Shown here piece after piece: positions 58,497 to 64,000 of a stretch of DNA of 64,000 nt (the stretch's first letter is position 1; each line of letters begins with the position of its first letter). The DNA lies in assembly GCF_001905825.1 (NCBI RefSeq), contig NZ_LIVV01000002.1, positions 934,441-998,440 of the forward strand. The letters run 5' to 3'. The translations under genes were made by a program, and so were the position numbers. This DNA comes from Streptomyces sp. CB02009 (GTDB lineage: Bacteria > Actinomycetota > Actinomycetes > Streptomycetales > Streptomycetaceae). The notes beneath the pieces are model-generated. The model did not search any database and was not told where the DNA came from. It was given only the letters and a program-made list of their open reading frames with translations.

Positions 58497-59516
58497 TCAC
58501 GGACTCCGGTGCCCGCCGGGTGGGGCTGCCCGGCTCTCGGCGGGGCCGGGTGGCTCCGGTGAGGGCTCGCCCGCCGCGAGGTGCTCCAGGACCTCCGCCA
58601 GTTCCTGGCAGGCGCGGCGCACCGAGCGGCGGGTCGCACGCTGCTCGGTGATGACGGCGGCGAGCAGCAGGGCGGTCAGGGCCGCGGAACCGTTGAACGC
58701 CTGGAGCTTGGCCATGATCTCGACGTCCGAGAGGTGGAGGAACGCGCCCCGTCCGGAGTTCGCCTCGAAGGTGGCGAGCACGGAGGCGAAGAGCGCGCAC
58801 AGCATGCTCCCGACGAGCTGGAAGCGGAGCGCTGCCCAGATCAGCAGGGGGAAGACGAGGAAGAGCATGCTCATCGGGCTGAGCACGGCCATGGGCATGA
58901 GGATCAGGGTCGCCAGCCCCAGAAAGGCCGCCTCCCTCCAGCGCCGTGCCCGGAACCGTCCGGCCGGCCCCGCGAGGACGAGCAGGAGCGGCGCGACGAG
59001 CAGCACCCCCATCGTGTCGCCCACCCACCAGGCCAGCCAGACGGGCCAGAACTCGCTTTCGTCCAGGGAGCTCTTCGCCACCTGCAGCCCGACCCCCGCG
59101 GTCGCGCTGATCAGCATCGCGCCGAACCCGCCGAGGAAGACCAGGGCGAGTCCGTCCCGCAGGCGCGCCATGTCGAGCCGGAAGCCGGCCCGGCTCAGCA
59201 GCAGGAAGGCGCAGAGCGGCGCGACGGTGTTGCTGACCACGGTGACCACGGTGGTGGGCCCGGGAGTGGTGAGGGAGGCGATGACGAGGAAGGAGCCGAG
59301 GGCGATCCCGGGCCAGACCCGCACGCCGAGCAGCAGCAGGGCGGCGACGGCGACGCCGGTGGGAGGCCAGATGGGGGTGACCACCACGCCTTCCACGACG
59401 AGGCGTCCCAACAGGCCGAGTCGTCCGGCCGCGTAGTAGCACACCGCGACGGCCAGCGACATCAGAGCCGCCTGCGTAGAGGACCGGAACTGCCGAATAT
59501 CCAACACGTCAGCCAT
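58497..59516 (-). CDS. MASE1-domain membrane sensor without output domain
   Basis: A 339-residue protein made of eight or more membrane helices of the MASE1 type (VVTPIWPPTGVAVAALLLLG, WLAWWVGDTMGVLLVAPLLL), followed by a cytoplasmic tail of about 50 residues that begins like a coiled linker (TEQRATRRSVRRACQELAEV). MASE1 proteins normally feed a kinase or phosphatase domain. Here the SpoIIE phosphatase is a separate gene immediately upstream, so the two may form a split sensor-phosphatase. Start ATG at 59516. Confidence 0.88.
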   Translation of the reverse strand: MADVLDIRQFRSSTQAALMSLAVAVCYYAAGRLGLLGRLVVEGVVVTPIWPPTGVAVAALLLLGVRVWPGIALGSFLVIASLTTPGPTTVVTVVSNTVAPLCAFLLLSRAGFRLDMARLRDGLALVFLGGFGAMLISATAGVGLQVAKSSLDESEFWPVWLAWWVGDTMGVLLVAPLLLVLAGPAGRFRARRWREAAFLGLATLILMPMAVLSPMSMLFLVFPLLIWAALRFQLVGSMLCALFASVLATFEANSGRGAFLHLSDVEIMAKLQAFNGSAALTALLLAAVITEQRATRRSVRRACQELAEVLEHLAAGEPSPEPPGPAESRAAPPGGHRSP

Positions 59517-59592
59517 CAGACACCGGCCGGGCCGCCACGACCGGGCAAGGCCCCTGCGTGTCGGGCGCCGCCGTCCGTCACGGGCCCTAGAC

Positions 59593-59736
59593 GGTCCGAG
59601 GACTGACCAGGGTCCGAGGATCGACCCGGGTCCGAGGAACGACCTGGATCCGAGGATCGACCCGGGTCCGAGGACCGACCTGGGCCCGAGGACCGCCCCA
59701 GGCCCGAGCGCCGACCCGAGCCCGAGGCGAGTCGCC
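59593..59736. repeat. 18-bp tandem repeat array, eight units
   Basis: Eight contiguous units of consensus GGTCCGAGGACCGACCCG with increasing drift toward the right. The array occupies most of the gap between the SpoIIE stop and the MASE1 start. In one minus frame it reads as PRTRVD-type hexapeptides continuing from a frame that is not the phosphatase frame. Confidence 0.9.
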
Positions 59737-59741
59737 TCCCC

Positions 59742-60584
59742 TCACTCCGTGGCCGCCGGCCGGGCCGGACCGCCGTCGTGGCCGACGACCAGGACGGCCG
59801 CGTCGTCCTCGTGCCCCACCGTGGCCGCCAGCTTCATGACGGCGGTGGCGAGCCCGTCGACGTCCAGCCCGGCGGCGGCGGAGATCCCGGCGAGCCTCGT
59901 CACCCGGTCCAGACCCTCGTCGACGTGGAGCGAGGGCCCCTCCACCACCCCGTCGGTCAGGAGGACGAAGACGCCGTCGGCGGTGAGCCGGCGGCGCGTG
60001 GCCGGGTAGTCGACGCCGCGCAGCACACCGAGCGGAGGCCCGCCCTCGCTGTCGTCGATGCCGGAGCGGCCGTCGGCGGTGGCCCAGATGTGCGGGATGT
60101 GCCCCGCACGGGCGCACTCCAGGGTGCCGGCAGCGGGGTCGAGCCGCAGGAAGGTGCAGGTGGCGAAGAGGTCGGCGCCCAGAGAGACGAGCAGGTCGTT
60201 GGTGCGACCGAGCAGCTCTCCCGGGTCCGCGGAGACGGAGGCCAGCGCGCGCAGTGCCACGCGGACCTGTCCCATGAAGGCGGCGGCTTCGATGTTGTGT
60301 CCCTGCACGTCACCGATCGACATGCCGATCCGCCCGCCGGGCAGGGAGAAGGCGTCGTACCAGTCACCGCCGACGTTGAGCCCGTGGTTGGCGGGCTCAT
60401 AGCGGACGGCCAGCCGGGCGCCCGGAAAGCTGGGCAGGTCGGAGGGCAGCATGCCGCGCTGCAGGGCCACGGCGAGCTCGACACGAGAACGCTGCGTCTC
60501 GGCCAGGTCCCGCGCCCTGGCGGTCAGCGACCCGAGCCGGACCAGAAGGTCCTCGCTGTTGTCGGCCGGCCGTCTGCGGAACAT
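59742..60584 (-). CDS. SpoIIE/PP2C serine phosphatase
   Basis: A 280-residue cytoplasmic phosphatase. The catalytic domain runs from about 35 to 270: VALQRGMLPSDLPSFPG, NVGGDWYDAFSLPGGRIGMSIGDVQGHN (metal Asp residues), FVLLTDGVVEGP and HEDDAAVLVV. A short N-terminal coiled segment (LTARARDLAETQRSRVELA) is probably the signal-input helix. It likely dephosphorylates an anti-sigma antagonist such as a STAS protein. Start ATG at 60584. The MASE1 gene follows after the 18-bp repeat array. Confidence 0.93.
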   Translation of the reverse strand: MFRRRPADNSEDLLVRLGSLTARARDLAETQRSRVELAVALQRGMLPSDLPSFPGARLAVRYEPANHGLNVGGDWYDAFSLPGGRIGMSIGDVQGHNIEAAAFMGQVRVALRALASVSADPGELLGRTNDLLVSLGADLFATCTFLRLDPAAGTLECARAGHIPHIWATADGRSGIDDSEGGPPLGVLRGVDYPATRRRLTADGVFVLLTDGVVEGPSLHVDEGLDRVTRLAGISAAAGLDVDGLATAVMKLAATVGHEDDAAVLVVGHDGGPARPAATE

Positions 60585-61011
60585 CGATCACTCCGACGTC
60601 ACGACAATCCTCGCTTCACTTCGTCCCGGTCTCCAGCCCGCGGGACCACAGGAGACCACCTCGGTACGGACAGGTCCCTCCCACTCTGCCCGGAGGGGAC
60701 AGCGTCCGCATCTCATCACCGGAGGACGCGCCGGATCCCGGCGGGTCGGCCGTCGAGCCGTCCGGCCGTAGCGCGGGGCCCCTGCCCAGTTGCCTGCCCG
60801 GCCGCGCCCGGCACTACGACGGCCCTACGGCGATGGGTTCCGGTGCCGGTACGAACGGCCGTCCAGCCACCGCTGGGCGAAGGGCCAGTCGGCGGGCACC
60901 TCGACGCGGAGTTCGGACCGCGCCTTCGTGGACATGCGGTTCCCGTACGAAGCCGATATCCGGGGCCCCGCAACGGCAGTCATCCGGACGCCGGTTCAAC
61001 AACCGAAAGAA
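60585..61011. other. Gap between the phosphatase and the peptide locus
   Basis: Holds the leftward phosphatase promoter and a possible 36-codon gene (60825-60935, minus). Nothing else recognisable is seen. Confidence 0.45.
60825..60935 (-). CDS. Possible 36-residue protein
   Basis: A short frame from ATG, MSTKARSELRVEVPADWPF, then AQRWLDGRSYRHRNPSP, with GGGAA before the start and nearly all third positions G or C. The VPADWPFAQRWLDG part looks protein-like. No family is known to me, and such frames arise by chance in this DNA, so confidence is low. Confidence 0.3.
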   Translation of the reverse strand: MSTKARSELRVEVPADWPFAQRWLDGRSYRHRNPSP

Positions 61012-61039
61012 TGACAGCGAGCCCTGGTCCCCTTAGGCT
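61012..61039 (+). promoter_or_regulatory. Promoter of the peptide-protease locus
   Basis: ATGACA (61012-61017) and TAGGCT (61034-61039) are spaced by 16 bases, close to the vegetative consensus. A start near 61046 gives a leader of about 100 bases before the GTG of the peptide gene. Confidence 0.55.
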
Positions 61040-61142
61040 TGACATGTATGGACTGACAACCGAGGGCACGGCCTCCCCGACCTCGGTTGCGCACGGCTCA
61101 CGCCGACCCGGTTCCCCGGATGCTGCGAGCGAGGTGGAACTC

Positions 61143-61397
61143 GTGTTTCCTCTGCTGACCGCCGAATTCTCTTCTTATCGAGGCTCTCACACGTATCCCG
61201 TCCACCATCAGGGGATTTCCAGCGGGCGGGACATCATCCCCATGGGAGGGCATTACGAGGACTGCGCCTCGATCGGGCAGATGTGCGCCGGCTTCTGCGC
61301 CTCCTCTCCGGACGCCGCGAACTGCTACTGCCATTGCGCTCAGATCACTGCGCAGTGCCTCCACTCCCCGCATCCGCCGTGCCACGTGAGCGGGTAG
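61143..61397 (+). CDS. Cysteine-rich small protein, candidate RiPP precursor
   Basis: An 84-residue product from GTG 61143, chosen for AGGTGG six bases upstream; an in-frame ATG at 61044 close to the promoter is the alternative. The first half is cysteine-free (FPLLTAEFSSYRGSHTYPVH...), ends in RDIIPMGG (to residue 36), and is followed by HYEDCASIGQMCAGFCASSP and a tail with five more cysteines. The eight cysteines are at 41, 48, 52, 61, 63, 65, 72 and 80. No signal peptide. The Gly-Gly junction and the following PatA/PatG-like genes suggest a leader-core precursor cut after Gly36. A metal-binding or disulfide protein is the alternative. Confidence 0.75.
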   Translation: MFPLLTAEFSSYRGSHTYPVHHQGISSGRDIIPMGGHYEDCASIGQMCAGFCASSPDAANCYCHCAQITAQCLHSPHPPCHVSG

Positions 61398-61447
61398 GCC
61401 GGATATCCACGGGTCGACGGCTCCGAACCAGCCGGAGGTGATTTTCC

Positions 61448-62299
61448 GTGGTCGGATCCAGCTGGTCACGCACAACGGGCCTGGACCGGGTCATGTCCTC
61501 CTCCGCGGGAGACCCCTCCGTCATCATCGGGCTTCTGGACGGCCCCGTCGACGCCCGTCATCCAGGCTTCGCCGAGGGAGCCCTGGCGCCTCCGCAGTCA
61601 CCACCGCCCGACAGCCGGTCAGCCAGGCACGGGACGGCGGTGGCCGGGGTCCTCGCTGCCAGGAGGAACGGCGACGCGCCGGGTATCTGCCCTGACTGCC
61701 GGGTCTTCGTCCGACCGATCTTCGAGCAGTACGGACCGGCCACCTCCCGACCGCGTGACCTGGCTGACGGCGTCGAGGAGTGCGTGGCGGCAGGCGCGCG
61801 GATCATCAACATCAGTGCCGGATTCGAGCATGGTGGCTTCCCCGTCGAGGTCCTCGGGCACGCCCTCGACCTCGCCGCGCAGCGGGGAGTCATCGTGGTC
61901 GTGGCGGCTGGGAACCAGGGCCGGGTCAGTGGCTCGTCCCTCGTCTCCCACCCCCACGTCGTTCCGGTCACCTCATGCGACGGAGCAGGGAGGCCGCTCC
62001 CGAACGGCAACTTGTGCGCCTCCGCCGGGCGCCGTGGAGTACGTGCCCCGGGAGTGGCGGTGGAGACACTCGCGCCGGGGGGCGGCGTGCTGCGGCTGAG
62101 CGGTACCAGCCTGTCGACCGTGCTCGTGACCGGCGCGCTGGCTCTGGCGTGGTCGGCCGCCCCCGCGGCGCCGGCCGCCCTCCTCCTGCGGGCATTGTCA
62201 GGTCCCCCGTCCGCCAGACGGCGGATCGTCCCGCCGTTGCTGAACGCGGTCACCCTTGTCCGGGCCGCGTCGTCGACAGTTCCGGAGCCGTTGCCATGA
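61448..62299 (+). CDS. PatA-like cytoplasmic subtilisin-family protease
   Basis: A 283-residue S8 serine protease with no signal peptide or propeptide. The full triad is present: D31 in GLLDGPVDARHPGF, H61 in SARHGTAVAGVLAAR, and S221 in LSGTSLSTVLVTG, with the oxyanion Asn156 in VAAGNQG. GICPDCRVFVRPIF matches the segment after the His motif in PatA-type cyanobactin proteases, which cut the recognition sequence of precursor peptides. GGAGGTGA lies before the GTG. It is 50 bases downstream of the cysteine-rich peptide gene and overlaps the next gene by four bases. Confidence 0.88.
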   Translation: MVGSSWSRTTGLDRVMSSSAGDPSVIIGLLDGPVDARHPGFAEGALAPPQSPPPDSRSARHGTAVAGVLAARRNGDAPGICPDCRVFVRPIFEQYGPATSRPRDLADGVEECVAAGARIINISAGFEHGGFPVEVLGHALDLAAQRGVIVVVAAGNQGRVSGSSLVSHPHVVPVTSCDGAGRPLPNGNLCASAGRRGVRAPGVAVETLAPGGGVLRLSGTSLSTVLVTGALALAWSAAPAAPAALLLRALSGPPSARRRIVPPLLNAVTLVRAASSTVPEPLP

Positions 62300-62538
62300 A
62301 CGCAGACGGATCGCCGAAGCCGGCAGGGCGCGAGCCTCAGGCCTCTCCCTCGACATCCGATGCCGAGGCGCGGGGCCCCCGCTTCCGGGTGCGCCTACCG
62401 GGCTTCGTCATCGAGGAGGACGTCGGCCTCGGCGACGCCATCAAGAGGGCGACGGCGTCGGCAGGGATCACACCTTGTGGCAGCTGCCGCGAAAGGGCGG
62501 CCGCTCTCAATCGCTGGGTGCGCTTCACGTCTCGCTAG
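62296..62538 (+). CDS. 80-residue CxxC protein, coupled to the protease
   Basis: The ATG overlaps the protease stop (ATGA). The N-terminal 28 residues are disordered (Pro/Ser/Ala). The conserved-looking part is RFRVRLPGFVIEEDVGLGDA, then IKRATASAGITPCGSCRERA (C61, C64) and AALNRWVRF. The Gly-x-x-Pro-Cys-Gly-x-Cys...Ala-Leu-Asn-Arg-Trp pattern recurs, as far as I recall, in small proteins of unknown function in other bacteria. It could be a second precursor, a precursor-recognition adaptor or a zinc knuckle. Confidence 0.8.
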   Translation: MNADGSPKPAGREPQASPSTSDAEARGPRFRVRLPGFVIEEDVGLGDAIKRATASAGITPCGSCRERAAALNRWVRFTSR

Positions 62539-62572
62539 TCAATCCCCCCTCATCACCCCTATGGGAGAACTG

Positions 62573-63493
62573 ATGGACCTCGACACAGGCGCCGCTTCCC
62601 ACGAGCCGACGGTCACACCTGCGGCGGCGGAGGACAGTCCGCTCAGCATGACGACCGCCGAGCCGACCGAGGTGTCAGCCCCGCATGTGCCGCTCGACAC
62701 GGCGGCACCGCCGGAGAGGGCCCGGCAGTTCGTGTACGCGATCGGGCGGATCGACGCGCGCTTTCCCAGCCTGAGCATCGAGAAGGAGTTCTCCCAGGCC
62801 ACCGGCCGCGCGGAGACCGCGAGCCTGACCAACAGTCAGGCCGCCCAGAGCGTGCTGTCGGATCCGGCGAACCGCTACCTCGCCCGCAGGATCTGCTGGG
62901 TGCTCACGATAGAGGGCATGGACACCTATCTGCTCGTCCCCCATGACGAGACGGACCTCGATCTGCTCCTGGGGGCCCTTCGTCCTTCACCCTCCCGGTC
63001 GGACACCGACGTGGCGATCGGCACACTCGGCCCCTTGGCGCCGTCCGAGAAGTGCGGCGGTCTCGTCGTCCCCATGGTCGTCTTCGACCAGATCTACTCC
63101 TTCGACACGGAGTCCTTCATCGCTCAGATCCCTTCTCCCGACGGAGTCGACGCGGGCGCGTTCCAGGAGATTGCGGGTGAGCTGTTCGCCAGGGTCACCC
63201 AGCTGGCGGACAATGCCGGAAACTCTGACGAGCACCGCGCCCTCAACTACCTGACCATGCGCTACCCGGAGATTTACGCGGAGACGGCCAGACAACATGC
63301 CCGAAACTCTTCGCTGACGAATGTGGAAGCCTTTCCCTCGCCACTCTCAAGTGTGCGAACCGTGATCACCACCGTGTTCACCTACACCCACCGAAGCACC
63401 AACTTCGTGGAGAAGTTCGCGGCGCAAGTGGACACCACCGAGGTGTTCCCGTTTCTCGCGATACCCGGTTTCAACTCCTACTACGACCACTGA
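62573..63493 (+). CDS. Protein matching the C-terminal domain of cyanobactin protease PatG
   Basis: A 306-residue protein. After a disordered 45-residue N-terminus it shows the order of motifs of the PatG C-terminal (DUF) domain: RQFVYAIGRIDARFPSLSIE, ARRICWVLTIEGMDTYLLVP, LVVPMVVFDQIYSFDTESF, RALNYLTMRYPEIY and the end VDTTEVFPFLAIPGFNSYY. In cyanobactin makers this domain is fused to the macrocyclising protease and its role is unknown. Here it stands alone beside a separate protease. ATG 62573 has GGGAG upstream; another ATG lies four codons earlier. Confidence 0.75.
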   Translation: MDLDTGAASHEPTVTPAAAEDSPLSMTTAEPTEVSAPHVPLDTAAPPERARQFVYAIGRIDARFPSLSIEKEFSQATGRAETASLTNSQAAQSVLSDPANRYLARRICWVLTIEGMDTYLLVPHDETDLDLLLGALRPSPSRSDTDVAIGTLGPLAPSEKCGGLVVPMVVFDQIYSFDTESFIAQIPSPDGVDAGAFQEIAGELFARVTQLADNAGNSDEHRALNYLTMRYPEIYAETARQHARNSSLTNVEAFPSPLSSVRTVITTVFTYTHRSTNFVEKFAAQVDTTEVFPFLAIPGFNSYYDH

Positions 63494-63503
63494 AGAAGCA
63501 GCG

Positions 63504-64000
63504 ATGACGACCGGCCGAGAGTCCTCAGGTGAGAGCACCGCGCGGGCAGCAAGGGCCGCCGCGCTGCTGCAGCGGCCACCCGATGCGCCACAGCCGGAGA
63601 CGGCGGACATCGCCGTCGACTGCACGGCGTACTGGGAAGCCGCCCAGGCCTTCTACGAGCAGGCGCAAGTGGCCTACACGGCGGGCGATGACAAGGCAGG
63701 GGACTTCTACATATCGGTCGGTGACGGCTTTCGACGGTTGGCGCTCCTGTGCTCCACCGTCGAGGCTCGGGACCCGACGGTCGCCGGGGCGACCCCGGGC
63801 GACGACGTCACTGACTCCCCTCTGGCACTCACCGATCTGCCGGGCCGCCTGAACGAACTCCAGGAGCTCGCCACGGAGAGGGGCCTGCCGGCCCGCCCGG
63901 GCGGACTGCCGTCAGAGCTCGAACGCGACGATCGCTGCCTGCAGTACGCGCGAGCCGCCTCGTTCTACGCCTCCCGTGCGGCGCAGGCCTTCGCCGCCGG
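63504..64000 (+). CDS. Hypothetical protein, start only (runs off window)
   Basis: It begins ten bases after the PatG-like stop, with GAAGAAG before the ATG, so it belongs to the same transcript. The 165 visible residues are helical. A motif is repeated: CTAYWEAAQAFYEQAQVAYT and later QYARAASFYASRAAQAFAAG, like a short helical-repeat protein. DYISV-type and Leu-rich segments (LTDLPGRLNELQELA) suggest coiled helices. No family recognised. The frame is open to the last base, so size and C-terminus are unknown. Confidence 0.8.
   Translation, partial: MTTGRESSGESTARAARAAALLQRPPDAPQPETADIAVDCTAYWEAAQAFYEQAQVAYTAGDDKAGDFYISVGDGFRRLALLCSTVEARDPTVAGATPGDDVTDSPLALTDLPGRLNELQELATERGLPARPGGLPSELERDDRCLQYARAASFYASRAAQAFAA

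Noticed and set aside
59593..59736. Possible CRISPR array (18-bp units)
   Set aside because: No spacers between units and no cas gene; a simple minisatellite.
61044..61142. Upstream extension of the Cys-rich peptide from the ATG at 61044
   Set aside because: It would need leaderless translation and adds sequence of low-complexity character; the GTG at 61143 has a good ribosome site. Kept only as an alternative.

Overview
The window is chromosomal DNA of a high-GC actinomycete, most likely a Streptomyces. Nearly every reading frame is open because of the GC content, codon third positions are almost all G or C, GTG starts are frequent, and the gene families (SpoIIE-type phosphatases, NB-ARC/TPR regulators, secreted orphan proteins, DUF4157 proteins) are typical of that genus. 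Many degraded genes and minisatellites suggest an accessory region rather than the conserved core.

Layout. 1-3045: a cellulose-synthase-like glycosyltransferase (cut by the left edge) preceded by a UDP-glucuronate decarboxylase-like enzyme, probably for an exopolysaccharide. 3351-5961: a polar amino-acid ABC transporter (binding lipoprotein, permease, ATPase) ending at a strong hairpin. 6172-7260: a divergent SAM hydrolase/halogenase-fold (DUF62) gene behind a methionine-rich leader peptide and an intrinsic terminator, a probable attenuator. 7371-8909: a DUF4157 protein with a possible cysteine-hydrolase C-terminus. 9134-11155: acyl-CoA oxidase. 11398-13952: a small orphan gene and two decayed peptidase genes (M20, cyanophycinase). 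14126-17044: a STAS protein and an XRE/NB-ARC/TPR regulator. 17356-26367: a catabolic or stress cluster (isochorismatase-like, DoxX, Dps-like, two paralogous alpha/beta hydrolases, amidohydrolase, GPR1/YaaH transporter, AraC regulator, chloroperoxidase-type hydrolase). 27017-34147: regulators and redox or hydrolytic enzymes, two of them with clear palindromic TetR operators. 34162-41619: secreted M64 peptidase, XRE/TPR regulator, small secreted proteins, a SxxK hydrolase and LysR.

41666-47126: an orphan sensor kinase, then an operon in which the three parts of DsbD (alpha-like lipoprotein, CcdA channel, thioredoxin) are separate genes together with a TlpA thioredoxin. 47172-49687: a mobile-element graveyard with a non-canonical tRNA-like sequence, short repeated IS-end-like motifs, a cytidine-deaminase-fold gene and an IS5-family element with a -1 frameshift site. 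49729-60584: DUF6193-like protein, CAP protein with a scrambled 5' part, OmpR response regulator, two SpoIIE phosphatases (one broken by an in-frame TAG), a NucA/NucB-type secreted nuclease broken by an in-frame TGA, and a MASE1 membrane sensor. Two of these intergenic gaps are filled with tandem repeats (16 bp x 13 and 18 bp x 8).

61012-64000 (right edge): the most interesting locus. A promoter precedes a small protein with eight cysteines in its C-terminal half and a Met-Gly-Gly junction. It is followed by a cytoplasmic subtilisin-like protease of PatA type, an 80-residue CxxC protein translationally coupled to it, a protein matching the C-terminal domain of the cyanobactin protease PatG, and a further gene running off the window. 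This looks like an uncharacterised RiPP-type (peptide maturation) system in an actinomycete.
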